Origin: Fusobacterium massiliense
GTDB taxonomy: Bacteria; Fusobacteriota; Fusobacteriia; Fusobacteriales; Fusobacteriaceae
Length of the DNA stretch: 64,000 nt
Direction of reading: 5' to 3'
Assembly (NCBI RefSeq): GCF_900095705.1
Contig: NZ_LT608327.1
Span: 434,001 to 498,000 of the forward strand
Shown here: positions 33,542 to 42,517 of the stretch, piece after piece
Numbering within the stretch: position 1 is the stretch's first letter
Layout of the letters: every line of letters starts with the position of its first letter
Notes under the pieces: model-generated
What the model saw: only the letters and a program-made list of their open reading frames with translations
Database searches by the model: none
Told to the model about the DNA's origin: nothing
Translations under genes and position numbers: made by a program

Positions 33542-33847
33542 ATTTTAATTTGTTGATTTAAAAATAGTTCGTTATAACCAGATTTCTTAACGATTAAAAA
33601 TCAAGAGTTCGCTACAAATTTGGCAAAACTCGCTAACTTGCTAACAAGTTAGCTCAAACACGCCAAGATTTGTTCGGCTCACTCTATTTGATTTTTAATC
33701 TAAAATCTGGAAAAATAACTCACTTATTTTTAAATTATCCAAAAGATAGCCCCGATGTCCGTATTAGTTCGAAGAGCCTGTGTTTATTGAGCTCGTAGAA
33801 CTCATACGGCTATCAGGGGCTATAATAAGGTTGATAAATTAAAATTT
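33540..33847. mobile_element. MITE-like composite element B (about 308 bp, inverted twin of element A)
   Basis: Near-identical reverse complement of 12407-12713. Ends AAATTTTAATTT and AAATTAAAATTT. It contains the large palindrome with the ATTTTTAATCTAAAATCTGG arm and the hairpin-repeat core with ATAGCCCC outer stem. It fills the gap between pepT and the YgiQ gene, begins inside the pepT stop codon, and has no coding capacity. Confidence 0.8.
33746..33823. repeat. Hairpin repeat core H14, within element B
   Basis: ATAGCCCCGATGTCCGTATT ... CATACGGCTATCAGGGGCTAT. Same interior as the solitary repeats with the alternative outer stem shared only with H3. Confidence 0.9.
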
Positions 33848-33873
33848 ATTTTACTTTCAGAAGGGATTGATAT

Positions 33874-35601
33874 ATGAAATTTTTACCAACAACAAGAGAA
33901 GAAATGAAGCAACTAGGTTGGGACAGCATAGATATTTTACTTATATCTGGAGATACCTATCTTGATACTTCATACAATGGAAGTGCTTTAGTTGGAAAAT
34001 GGTTAGTTAAGCATGGCTTTAAAGTTGGAATTATTGCTCAACCTGAAGTTGATGTTCCAACTGATATAACTCGTTTGGGTGAACCTAATTTATTTTTTGC
34101 TATTTCAGGGGGTTGTGTAGATTCTATGGTGGCAAACTATACTGCTACTAAAAAAAGAAGACAACAAGATGACTTTACTCCTGGGGGAATAAATAATAAA
34201 AGACCTGATAGAGCTGTTTTAGTTTATTCAAATATGATAAGAAGATTTTTTAAGGGTACAACAAAAAAAATAGTTATAAGTGGTATTGAATCAAGTCTTA
34301 GAAGAATTACACATTATGACTACTGGACTAACAAATTAAGAAAACCAATTTTGTTTGATGCTAAAGCTGATATTTTATCTTATGGTATGGGAGAGATTTC
34401 CATGCTTTCTTTAGCTAAAGCTCTTCAAAATAATGAAGATTGGACTAATATAAGAGGTCTTTGTTATTTATCAAAAGAGCCAAAAGCTGAATACATATCT
34501 ATACCTTCTCATGCTGAATGTCTAGAAAGTAAAGATGCCTTTAGTAAAGCTTTCCATCATTTTTATCTTAATTGTGACCCTATTACTGCTAAAGGGCTTA
34601 ATCAGAAATGTGATGATAGATATTTAATACAAAATCCTCCTTCAGAAACTTATTCTGAACAAATTATGGACGAAATTTATTCGATGGAATTTGCAAGAGA
34701 TGTTCACCCTTATTATAAAAAAATGGGTATGGTTAGAGCTTTAGATACTATTAAATATTCTGTAACAACTCATAGAGGTTGCTATGGGGAATGTAATTTT
34801 TGTGCCATAGCAATTCATCAAGGAAGAACTGTTATGTCTAGAAGTCAGAAATCTATTATTAACGAGGTTAAAGATATATCAAATATTCCAAAATTTCATG
34901 GAAATATTTCCGATGTAGGTGGACCTACGGCTAATATGTACAATGTTGAATGTAAGAAAAAATTAAAATTAGGTGCTTGTCCTGATAGAAGATGTCTTTA
35001 TCCTAAAAAATGTCCTCATCTACAAATAAATCATAATCAACAAGTAGAACTATTAAAAGAGCTTAAAAAAATTCCAAAAATAAAGAAGATTTTTATTGCC
35101 TCTGGTATAAGATATGATATGATACTTGACGATAATAAATGTGGACAAATGTATTTAAAAGAAATTATTAAAGACCATATATCAGGTCAAATGAAAATAG
35201 CACCTGAACATACTGAAGATAAGATATTAGGATTAATGGGAAAAGATGGAAAGTCTTGCTTAAATGAATTTAAAAATAAATTTTATCAAATTAATAAAGA
35301 ACTAGGGAAAAAACAATTTTTAACATATTATCTAATTGCTGCTCACCCTGGTTGCAATGAAAATGATATGAAGGATTTAAAAAGGTATGCTTCTCAAGAA
35401 TTAAAGGTTAATCCTGAGCAGGTACAAATATTTACTCCTACTCCATCAACATATTCTACATTAATGTATTATACCGAAAAAGATCCTTTTACTGGAAAAA
35501 AATTATTTGTTGAAAAAGATAATGGAAGAAAACAAAAACAAAAAGATATTGTTACTGATAAAAAAAATAGTAAAAATTTTAGGAGTGACATTAATTTTTG
35601 A
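33874..35601 (+). CDS. YgiQ family radical SAM protein
   Basis: 575 residues. N-terminal FLPTTREEMKQLGWDSIDI and the B12-binding-like GKWLVKHGFKVGIIAQP region, then THRGCYGECNFCAIAIHQGR, the CxxxCxxC radical SAM motif, and the YgiQ-type segments PDRRCLYPKKCPHL and PEHTEDKILGLM. The family (UPF0313) is widespread but its reaction is unknown. The N-terminal domain and the extra Cys motif (about 365-385) are typical. AGAAGGG precedes the ATG. Confidence 0.93.
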   Translation: MKFLPTTREEMKQLGWDSIDILLISGDTYLDTSYNGSALVGKWLVKHGFKVGIIAQPEVDVPTDITRLGEPNLFFAISGGCVDSMVANYTATKKRRQQDDFTPGGINNKRPDRAVLVYSNMIRRFFKGTTKKIVISGIESSLRRITHYDYWTNKLRKPILFDAKADILSYGMGEISMLSLAKALQNNEDWTNIRGLCYLSKEPKAEYISIPSHAECLESKDAFSKAFHHFYLNCDPITAKGLNQKCDDRYLIQNPPSETYSEQIMDEIYSMEFARDVHPYYKKMGMVRALDTIKYSVTTHRGCYGECNFCAIAIHQGRTVMSRSQKSIINEVKDISNIPKFHGNISDVGGPTANMYNVECKKKLKLGACPDRRCLYPKKCPHLQINHNQQVELLKELKKIPKIKKIFIASGIRYDMILDDNKCGQMYLKEIIKDHISGQMKIAPEHTEDKILGLMGKDGKSCLNEFKNKFYQINKELGKKQFLTYYLIAAHPGCNENDMKDLKRYASQELKVNPEQVQIFTPTPSTYSTLMYYTEKDPFTGKKLFVEKDNGRKQKQKDIVTDKKNSKNFRSDINF

Positions 35602-35676
35602 TTTAAAATAATAAATTGAGAGTGTAAAAATTATTAAGCAACTCTAATTATAAAAAAAGTTCACAGTCTCTAATAA

Positions 35677-35788
35677 AGCCTCTTGACAGCCGTATGAGTT
35701 CTACGAGCTCAATGAACACAGGCTCTTCAAACTAATACGGACATCAGAGACTAATTTTCATTTTTTAATTTTATATTTTTCTACAAAA
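35677..35788. repeat. Hairpin repeat H15
   Basis: AGCCTCTTGACAGCCGTATG ... TAATACGGACATCAGAGACT (35677-35752), tail TTTTATATTTTTCTACAAAA to the etfA terminator. It sits between convergent YgiQ and etfA genes. Confidence 0.9.
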
Positions 35789-35820
35789 AAAAGCTGTTAC
35801 AAATGTAACAGCTTTTCTAT
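35789..35820. terminator. Bidirectional terminator of etfA
   Basis: AAAAGCTGTTACA / TGTAACAGCTTTT, a perfect stem with A and T runs on its two sides, 20 bp after the etfA stop codon. Confidence 0.85.
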
Positions 35821-35841
35821 TTTATTCAAAATTATTTAAAA

Positions 35842-37014
35842 CTATTTAGTAGCTTTATATTTTTTGATTTCTTCAGTTAAGATAGGTAAAATTTTATGTA
35901 AATCTCCAACTATTCCTAAATCTGCAACTGAGAATATAGGTGCAAATCTATCTTTATTTATAGCTATAATAAATTCAGATTCTTCCATACCTGCAACGTG
36001 TTGGATAGCTCCAGAAATTCCACATGCAAAGTAAACTTCTGGTCTAACTGTTTTACCAGTTTGTCCAACTTGTCTATCATGAGGCATATTTCCAGCATCA
36101 ACTTGAGCTCTTGAAGAAGAAACAATACCACCAATTTCTTTTGCTAAATCTTCTAGTAATTCGAAGTTTTGTTTTGCTCCAACTCCTCTTCCTCCAGAAA
36201 CAAGTATTTTAGCTTCAGAAATATCTACTTTATTTCCTCCTTCTTTAACAACTTCAAGTACTTTTACTTTTAATTTAGAAGTATCTAATTCTACAGAGAA
36301 ATCAACGATTTGTCCTTCTCTTCCTTCTAATTTAGCTATTTTTTTCATAACTCCTGGTCTAACAGTAGCCATTTGTGGTCTATGATCTGGAGAAACTATT
36401 GTTGCCATTAAGTTTCCACCAAATGCAGGTCTTGTCATACCAAGTTGTCTTTCTTTATCTTTTAGTAATTCAAGTTTTGTACAGTCTGCTGTAAGTCCTG
36501 TTGCTAATCTTGAAGATACTCTTGGTGCTAAATCTCTTCCTAAAGTAGTTGCTCCAAATAGAACTATTTCAGGTTTTTCAGTTGTAATAACAGAGTTTAA
36601 AACTTGAGTATAAGCTTCAGTATCAAATAATTTTAATTCAGGTCTATCTACTACTAAAACTTTGTCAGCTCCAAATTCTACTAGTTCTTGAGCAAGATTT
36701 TTTACATCATGTCCAATTAATACAGCAGTTACTTTTGCTGCATCTGGATGATTAGCTTTTATTCCAGCAATTTTTGCTGTCATTTCTTCATCTTCTTCTA
36801 AAGTAGCTGCTACAACATCTATTGTATTAAATGCAGTTTCTTGTTTACCAGAAAATTCTGATAATTCATCTCCAGATTCTTTTAATGCTAATTGTTTATT
36901 AATATCGTGTGCTAATTCTGTTGCTTTTCCTAATAATTCTAATCCTACATTTTGTAGTACACCTTCTCTTTGTTCAGCATACACTAGGATTCCTTTATAA
37001 TCATTTAAATTCAT
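35842..37014 (-). CDS. etfA: Electron transfer flavoprotein alpha subunit
   Basis: 390 residues. The C-terminal FAD domain carries LVSGGRGVGAKQNFELLEDL, SSSRAQVDAGNMPHDRQVGQTGK and CGISGAIQHVAGM. The N-terminal domain is longer than the roughly 335 residues of ordinary EtfA because of an insertion at about residues 45-80 (KESGDELSEFSGKQE region). It transfers electrons between an acyl-CoA dehydrogenase and other carriers. In butyrate-forming anaerobes EtfAB with Bcd couples crotonyl-CoA reduction to ferredoxin reduction (bifurcation); whether this pair bifurcates is inferred from context. Confidence 0.95.
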   Translation of the reverse strand: MNLNDYKGILVYAEQREGVLQNVGLELLGKATELAHDINKQLALKESGDELSEFSGKQETAFNTIDVVAATLEEDEEMTAKIAGIKANHPDAAKVTAVLIGHDVKNLAQELVEFGADKVLVVDRPELKLFDTEAYTQVLNSVITTEKPEIVLFGATTLGRDLAPRVSSRLATGLTADCTKLELLKDKERQLGMTRPAFGGNLMATIVSPDHRPQMATVRPGVMKKIAKLEGREGQIVDFSVELDTSKLKVKVLEVVKEGGNKVDISEAKILVSGGRGVGAKQNFELLEDLAKEIGGIVSSSRAQVDAGNMPHDRQVGQTGKTVRPEVYFACGISGAIQHVAGMEESEFIIAINKDRFAPIFSVADLGIVGDLHKILPILTEEIKKYKATK

Positions 37015-37039
37015 ATTATTTTCTCCTTTGTCAATTAGA

Positions 37040-37828
37040 TTAGATTATAAATTTTTCTTTTAATTTTTCTAATATAATATTTGCTGCTTCTTTAGCATCA
37101 ACTTCATGTAATACTCCAGGTTCTTTAACTCCCTTAGTAAATGATTTATTTACTTTTGTTGGTGATCCAGCTAATCCAATTTTTGCAGGATCTACATCTA
37201 TATCATCAAATGTCCAAGTTTCTATTGGTCTGTCAAATACATCAACTATAGCTCCAACATTCATATATCTTGGTTGGTTAGCTTCAGCAAGAACTGTTAC
37301 TAATCCAGGAGTAGGTAATTCTAATAAGAAGTATCCATCTTCAGTTGCTCTTTTTATAACAAATGATTTTGTATCTTCTTTATATTTCATTTCTTTTACA
37401 TAAGATACTTGTGGTAATCCTAAGTGTTCAGCAATTTGTGGTCCTACTTGAGCAGTATCTCCATCTATTGCTTGTCTTCCTGCAACTATTAAATCTATAT
37501 TTTCTATTTTTCTAATTGCAGCTGCTATTGTATTAGAAGTTGCTAAAGTATCAGCTCCTCCAAATTTTCTATCTGTTATAAGGATAGCTCTGTCAGCTCC
37601 CATTGCATAAGCTTCTCTTAATATAGCTTCTGCTTGAGGTGGTCCCATTGTTATAACTATAACTTCTGCTCCATGTAAATCTTTTAATTTTAGAGCTTCT
37701 TCTAGTCCACCTTTATCATCTGGGTTCATAATACTAGGAACTCCATCTCTGATAATTGTTCCTTTTACTGGATCTATTTTAACTTCAGTTGTATCTGGAA
37801 CTTGTTTTATACAAACTACTATTCTCAT
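37040..37828 (-). CDS. etfB: Electron transfer flavoprotein beta subunit
   Basis: 262 residues. VCIKQVPDTTEVKIDPVKGT start, MNPDDKGGLEEALKLKD, IVAGRQAIDGDTAQVGPQIAEHLG and the recognition-loop region LLELPTPGLVTVLAEANQPRYM. The ADGDTAQVGP-type segment binds AMP or a second FAD; in bifurcating forms this site holds FAD. It lies 25 bp upstream of etfA and 20 bp downstream of the dehydrogenase, a three-gene operon. Confidence 0.96.
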   Translation of the reverse strand: MRIVVCIKQVPDTTEVKIDPVKGTIIRDGVPSIMNPDDKGGLEEALKLKDLHGAEVIVITMGPPQAEAILREAYAMGADRAILITDRKFGGADTLATSNTIAAAIRKIENIDLIVAGRQAIDGDTAQVGPQIAEHLGLPQVSYVKEMKYKEDTKSFVIKRATEDGYFLLELPTPGLVTVLAEANQPRYMNVGAIVDVFDRPIETWTFDDIDVDPAKIGLAGSPTKVNKSFTKGVKEPGVLHEVDAKEAANIILEKLKEKFII

Positions 37829-37848
37829 CTTTATTCCTCCACATGTAA

Positions 37849-38994
37849 TTATTTTATAATATTAGCTGCTATTACCATTCTTTGAACTTCTGAAGTTCCT
37901 TCATAAATTTCTGTAATCTTAGCATCTCTCATCATTCTTTCAACTGGATATTCTCTTGTGTATCCATATCCACCGAATATTTGAACAGCTTTAGTTGTAA
38001 CTTCCATAGCTGTTTCTGCAGCAAATAATTTAGCTCTTGCAGCATCTACTGAATATGGTAATCCATTTGTTTCTCTGAATGCAGCTTTATATACTAATAA
38101 TCTTGAAGCTTCTACTTTTACATCAAGATTAGCTATTTGGAATTGAGTATTTTGGAATTGAGCTAATGTTCTTCCAAATTGTTTTCTTTCTTTTGCATAT
38201 CCTATAGCTTCATCTAAAGCTCCTTGAGCTATTCCTAATGCTTGAGAAGCAATTCCTATTCTTCCTCCATCAAGAGTCATCATAGCAATTTTAAATCCTT
38301 TACCTTTGTCACCTAATAAGTTTTCTTTAGGTATTCTACAGTTTTCAAATATCAATTCACAAGTTGCAGAACCTCTGATTCCAAGTTTCTTTTCTTTTTT
38401 ACCAATAGAGAAACCAGGTGTATTTGCTTCAACTATGAAAGCTGATATACCTTTTAATCCTTTAGATTTATCTGTCATTGCAAATACTACATATACATTA
38501 GCATACCCAGCATTTGTTATAAATATTTTAGAACCATTTAAAATCCATTCTCCAGTTTCAGGATCTTGAACAGCCATAGTTTGTTGTCCAGCAGCATCAG
38601 TTCCAGCATTTGGTTCTGTAAGTCCGAATGCTCCTATCCATTCTCCACTAGCCATTTTTGGTAAGTATTTTTGTTTTTGTTTTTCATTACCAAATTTTAA
38701 GATTGGCCAAGTTCCTAATGATGTATGTGCAGATACAATAACTCCAGTAGTTCCACAAGCTCTTGATAATTCTTCAACAGCCATAGCATACATTAAGTAA
38801 TCTCCTCCAGCACCTCCATATTGTTTAGGTATAGGGATTCCCATTATTCCAATTTTAGCCATTTTTTCAACAGTTTCAACTGGAAATCTTTCTTCTTCAT
38901 CTACCTCCGCAGCAATAGGTTTTACTTCTTTTTCAACAAATTCTCTAATCATTTGTCTAAAAAGTTCATGTGTTTTAGGTACATTAAATTCCAT
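37849..38994 (-). CDS. bcd: Short-chain acyl-CoA (butyryl-CoA) dehydrogenase
   Basis: 381 residues. All acyl-CoA dehydrogenase signatures: AFGLTEPNAGTDAAG, GSKIFITNAGYANVYVV, RIGIASQALGIAQGALD, the AVQIFGGYGYTREYPVERMMRDAKI block and IYEGTSEVQRMVIA with the catalytic Glu. The linkage to etfBA and the genus point to butyryl-CoA dehydrogenase of the butyrate pathway. The ATG at 38994 follows GAGGAGGAAA and is preferred to an upstream in-frame start at 39009. Confidence 0.93.
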   Translation of the reverse strand: MEFNVPKTHELFRQMIREFVEKEVKPIAAEVDEEERFPVETVEKMAKIGIMGIPIPKQYGGAGGDYLMYAMAVEELSRACGTTGVIVSAHTSLGTWPILKFGNEKQKQKYLPKMASGEWIGAFGLTEPNAGTDAAGQQTMAVQDPETGEWILNGSKIFITNAGYANVYVVFAMTDKSKGLKGISAFIVEANTPGFSIGKKEKKLGIRGSATCELIFENCRIPKENLLGDKGKGFKIAMMTLDGGRIGIASQALGIAQGALDEAIGYAKERKQFGRTLAQFQNTQFQIANLDVKVEASRLLVYKAAFRETNGLPYSVDAARAKLFAAETAMEVTTKAVQIFGGYGYTREYPVERMMRDAKITEIYEGTSEVQRMVIAANIIK

Positions 38995-39199
38995 TATTTT
39001 CCTCCTCATTATGGATTTTATAAAAACTTTGTTTTAATTCTACATTTTATTTATACTTATGTCAAGTATTTTATATACTATTACATACTTTTTTAAAAAC
39101 ACTAGACATATTGTTTGTATATTGAACTTTAATATATAATTTTATTATTTTAAAATAAATATGATATAATATTACACACAAAGGAGTGATTAAATTATT

Positions 39200-39931
39200 A
39201 TGAACAACAATCTTGAGAGTGTTATTCCTCTTTTAAATAAAAAATTAAAAATTATACAAAGGAGTGATTATTTTAACTTTTCTATTGATTCACTACTTGT
39301 TTCTGAGTTTGTATCTATAAAAAAAGATACAAAAAATATCATAGATTTAGGAACAGGTAATGCTGTTATACCCCTTTTTTTATCTAAAAAAACTTCAGCA
39401 AAGATATTTGGTATGGAAATACAAAAAATATCTTTTGAACTTGCTCAGAGAAATATTAACATTAATAATTTAAATGAACAAATATATATAATATATGATG
39501 ATATGAAAAATTATAAAAAATATTTCTTAAATGGTAGCTTTGACATTGTAGTTTCAAATCCACCATTTTTTAAATTTAATGGAAATAAAGAATTATTAAA
39601 TGATTTAGAACAATTAAGTATTGCACGACACGAAATAGAGATTACTTTAGAAGAATTAATACAAACTGCTTCTCTTTTAGTAAAAGATAGAGGATATTTT
39701 TATCTTGTTCATCGTGCTGATAGATTAACTGAAATTATTTCTGCTTTACAAAAATTCAATTTTGAAGCAAAGAAAATAAAATTTTGTTATACAACCGAAA
39801 ATAAAAATGCTAAAATTGTTCTTATTGAAGCTATTAAAAGTGGTAAAGCTGGTTTAACTATTTTACCACCATTAGTTATTAATAAGAATAATGGAGAATA
39901 TACCGAAGAAGTATTGGAAATGTTTAAATAG
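39200..39931 (+). CDS. tRNA1(Val) (adenine-37-N6)-methyltransferase-like protein (TrmN6)
   Basis: 243 residues, class I SAM methyltransferase. SAM loop IDLGTGNAVIPLFLS, motif II FGMEIQK, and the amino-methylating motif NPPFF (VSNPPFFKFNG) followed by ARHEIEITLEELIQTA, which is characteristic of the TrmN6/YfiC family acting on A37 of tRNA-Val. Starts with ATG 39200 after AAGGAGTGAT. The ThrE-type gene starts 9 bp after it. Confidence 0.88.
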   Translation: MNNNLESVIPLLNKKLKIIQRSDYFNFSIDSLLVSEFVSIKKDTKNIIDLGTGNAVIPLFLSKKTSAKIFGMEIQKISFELAQRNININNLNEQIYIIYDDMKNYKKYFLNGSFDIVVSNPPFFKFNGNKELLNDLEQLSIARHEIEITLEELIQTASLLVKDRGYFYLVHRADRLTEIISALQKFNFEAKKIKFCYTTENKNAKIVLIEAIKSGKAGLTILPPLVINKNNGEYTEEVLEMFK

Positions 39932-39940
39932 AGGTGAAAT

Positions 39941-40702
39941 ATGGAATATGATGTTTATGTCATGAAAATATTAACAACAGCAAATTTGATTGGAAAAATT
40001 TTACTTACAAGTGGTGCTGAAACATATAGAGTTGAAGAAACTATATCTTTAGTTTGTAAAAGATTTGGTTTAAAATCTGAGTCTTTTGTTACTATGACTT
40101 GTGTTTTAACTTCTGCTAAAAAATCTAACGGAGAAATCATTACAGAAGTTAATAGAATTTACACAATATCTAACAACCTTGATAAAATAGATAGGATTCA
40201 TAAAATAATTTTAAATATTAATAATTACACTTTAGAAACCTTACAAAAAGAGATAAATATATTACAAACACAGACTATTTATAAAAATAGAACTATATTG
40301 ATTTCTTATTCATTAGCCGCAGCTTTTTTTGCTCCACTTTTTGGTGGTGATTTTTATGATGCTATAATTGCTGCATTAGGTGGAGTTATTGTTTTCTATA
40401 TGACAAAATTTGCTAATATATTAAAAGTTAATAACTTTTTTATAAATACATTAGGTGGCTTTCTTATAACCATATTTTCAATTTTAGCTACAAAAATAGG
40501 CTTTTTAACATCTCCTTCTTATTCTGCAATAGGAATACTTATGCTTTTAGTGCCTGGTCTAGCTTTAACAAATGCCATAAGAGACTTGATTAATGGTGAT
40601 TTAATAGCTGGAACATCTCGAACTATGGAAGCCTGTCTTGTTGGTTCAGCTCTAGCTATAGGTACTGGTTTTGCTTTATTTACTATGTCTAAAATTTCTT
40701 AG
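39941..40702 (+). CDS. Threonine/serine exporter family protein, N-terminal half (ThrE/YjjP-like)
   Basis: 253 residues. Cytoplasmic start with TANLIGKILLTSGAETYRVEETI and the DUF1212 pattern, then five membrane helices; LGGVIVFYMTKFANI and LVPGLALTNAIRDLINGDLIAGTSR are diagnostic. In this split form two proteins together make the exporter (as YjjP-YjjB export succinate in E. coli and ThrE exports threonine and serine). The partner follows 9 bp downstream. Confidence 0.9.
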   Translation: MEYDVYVMKILTTANLIGKILLTSGAETYRVEETISLVCKRFGLKSESFVTMTCVLTSAKKSNGEIITEVNRIYTISNNLDKIDRIHKIILNINNYTLETLQKEINILQTQTIYKNRTILISYSLAAAFFAPLFGGDFYDAIIAALGGVIVFYMTKFANILKVNNFFINTLGGFLITIFSILATKIGFLTSPSYSAIGILMLLVPGLALTNAIRDLINGDLIAGTSRTMEACLVGSALAIGTGFALFTMSKIS

Positions 40703-40711
40703 GAGGAGAAT

Positions 40712-41197
40712 ATGTTATATTTACAAGTTTTATATGCTTTTTTCTCAACAGTATTTTTTGCAATAATTTTTAATTTAACTGGTAGGAAAATTTTATATAG
40801 CAGTATCAACGGTGCTTTAGGTTGGTTTACCCATCTTTTTTTCTTCTATGAATTAAAGTATACAAAAACTGCTTCATATCTTATTGCAGCTATTGTTATA
40901 ACAATTTTTGCAGAAGCAGTTGCAAAAAAGGAAAAAAATACTGTAACTTCCACTTTAATTCCAGCATTAATACCCTTAGTTCCTGGTGGTGGAATATATT
41001 ATACGATGTCTAATTTTGTTGAAAATAATCTTGTTCAGGCTTTTGCCAAAGGAAAAGAAACATTATTTTTAACTGTTGCTTTAAGTGTTGGAATATTTTT
41101 AGTTTCAACTTTTTCTCAAATTTTCTACAGAACTTTAAAATATAGTAAAGTTATAAAAAAATATCCTTATTTAAAAAATAAAAATAAAGTCTCTTAA
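40712..41197 (+). CDS. Threonine/serine exporter family protein, C-terminal half (DUF3815/YjjB-like)
   Basis: 161 residues, four or five membrane helices, with LIPALIPLVPGGGIYYTM, the conserved PLVPGG motif of this half. It acts with the preceding gene product. The last residues (NKVS) and the stop codon are encoded by the outer edge of hairpin repeat H16, so the C-terminus was set by the repeat. Confidence 0.9.
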   Translation: MLYLQVLYAFFSTVFFAIIFNLTGRKILYSSINGALGWFTHLFFFYELKYTKTASYLIAAIVITIFAEAVAKKEKNTVTSTLIPALIPLVPGGGIYYTMSNFVENNLVQAFAKGKETLFLTVALSVGIFLVSTFSQIFYRTLKYSKVIKKYPYLKNKNKVS

Positions 41198-41300
41198 TAG
41201 CCATATGAGTTCTAGGAGCTCAATTAACAAAGTCTCTTCGAACTAATACGGATGTTAGAGACTAATTTTTATTTAAATTTATACTTTTCTATACAATAAA
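41188..41300. repeat. Hairpin repeat H16, overlapping a stop codon
   Basis: AGTCTCTTAATAGCCATATG ... TAATACGGATGTTAGAGACT (41188-41263) and tail TTTATACTTTTCTATACAAT. The TAA of the upstream exporter gene lies in the first bases of the repeat. The tail abuts the terminator at 41301. Confidence 0.9.
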
Positions 41301-41339
41301 AAAGAGAATTTTTAAGTTTTTATTCTCAAAAATTCTCTC
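41301..41339 (-). terminator. Intrinsic terminator at the left edge of the toxin island
   Basis: AGAGAATTTTTAAG / CTCAAAAATTCTCT with an A-run on the plus strand. The minus-strand gene it once served is probably the remnant at 41340-41479. Confidence 0.65.
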
Positions 41340-41479
41340 AATTATGCTAAGTCATAGTCTAAACTTTTTCATCAATACTATTTGATAAATAATATATTAT
41401 CATAGCTATTTCTTAAAAAATCTCTTGGTTCTTTTACACATCAAACTTTTTAAACTCCTCAAGAATAAAGAAAAAAGAT
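41340..41479 (-). pseudogene. Remnant of a minus-strand gene end
   Basis: Only short frames remain. One reads ..FILEEFKKFDV-stop (about 41437-41472), a plausible C-terminus, then KEPRDFLRNSYDNILF in another frame. It sits between two terminators on the minus strand and looks like what is left of a further small gene of the cassette series. Confidence 0.3.
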
Positions 41480-41517
41480 TTAGTAGTTGAATTAAAATTC
41501 AACTACTAATTTTTTTA
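41480..41517. terminator. Terminator after the decayed immunity gene
   Basis: TTAGTAGTTGAATT / AATTCAACTACTAA, a perfect stem with a T-run on the plus side and an A-run on the other, directly after the stop codon at 41522. Confidence 0.8.
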
Positions 41518-41521
41518 AAAA

Positions 41522-41888
41522 TTATAAATTATTAATTTTAACTATCATTCTTCTATATGGATCTTTTGGTAATGATATAAATTTTTTCCATCCAATTAAC
41601 GCTTTTTTATACTCAATAGTAGGACATTCCCAATCTTCCCAATATCCTTGATTTTGCTCAAATTTTACTACATCCTTATATATCAAACATAGTAATTCCT
41701 CCTTCTGATACTTCTATTTCATTATTTTCTAATTTTCTTATATCTTCGAGAATAGAAATGGTTCCACGTAAAGATAAAAATCGTACTGTATTCGCAAAAT
41801 ATTTAGAGTAAAAAATATTATATCTTTCTGGATCTTTTATTCTAGCCACTGGCCACATAAGACTATTATAGGAAAATATAACTTTCAT
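41522..41888 (-). pseudogene. Frameshifted small gene, probable immunity gene of decayed cassette 3
   Basis: Starts at ATG 41888 (GGAGGTATTTAAT upstream) with KVIFSYNSLMWPVARIKDPE and runs to a stop at 41676. The sequence continues in a second frame from about 41690 as IYKDVVKFEQNQGYWEDWEC ... GWKKFISLPKDPYRRMIVKI to a stop at 41522. Together they give one protein of about 123 residues, so a single-base change split it. Its start overlaps the end of a toxin-tip remnant (TAA then ATG, one base between), the layout of a toxin-immunity pair. The family is not recognised. Confidence 0.7.
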
Positions 41889-41889
41889 A

Positions 41890-42345
41890 TTAAATACCTC
41901 CATTATAAAGTGGAAAAGCTGTAACTTTACTTTTATTTACATAACCTTTTATCTTTACTTGTATTATAAATACACAAAGTATTATCTATATAACCTCCTT
42001 ATATAATAATATATTTAGATTGATAAAGGCAACCTATAATCTTTTCAATAACCCTTTACCATATCTCTTACTGCTTCTTTTAAGTCTTCTTCATTAATTG
42101 TTCGAGCTTTAAACTGTCTACCTAGTTCTTCCATTCTTGAGCCTGTTACATTATAGAAACTTGTACTCCATCTTTGTGCTCTTAGATTTTCAAATACATT
42201 TCTTTTATCTTCTCCTGGTAGATTTACAGTATTTTTTACTACATTTCCTATATCTGTAATTTCATTTTTAGCTTTTTGTAAATCTTCTTTAAAGGCTTCT
42301 GGATTTAAAGCATATTTAATAGTTTGAGATTCAATAAAGCTATAT
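41890..42345 (-). pseudogene. Decayed orphan toxin cassette 3 (CdiA C-terminal module remnants)
   Basis: From 42345 the frame reads QTIKYALNPEAFKEDLQKAK, then NTVNLPGEDKRNVFENLRAQ and RMEELGRQFKARTINEEDLK up to a stop at 42054; the same sequences occur in the main effector and in cassette 2. After a deletion, a second open piece (about 41890-41975) ends VKIKGYVNKSKVTAFPLYNG-GI-stop right at the immunity gene. So only the two ends of a toxin module remain. Confidence 0.7.
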
Positions 42346-42373
42346 AAATAATTTTCAATTTATATAGTTTTTC
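42336..42373. terminator. Stem-loop at the border of cassette 3
   Basis: AAAGCTATATAAAT / ATTTATATAG followed by TTTTTCTTT on the plus strand. Almost the same stem-loop occurs at 47996-48033 at the border of cassette 2, which marks the joints between cassettes. Confidence 0.6.
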
Positions 42374-42419
42374 TTTAAATTATTTAATTATATATTCTTT
42401 TCTTTCTGGCAAGAAGCCT

Positions 42420-42510
42420 TTTGTTTAAGTTCCGTTGTCAATACTTTATTTGATTCTTTTAACTTCTTCAGTTATATTTGTTATTTTTACTATCTCTTCT
42501 GAAAGATTTA
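42420..42510 (-). pseudogene. Remnant of a small gene C-terminus
   Basis: One frame reads NLSEEIVKITNITEEVKRIK-stop; a second frame continues ESNKVLTTELKQKASCQKEK-NI-stop. They look like one coiled, Lys-rich C-terminus broken by a frameshift. No start remains. Confidence 0.4.
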
Positions 42511-42517
42511 AAAACTA

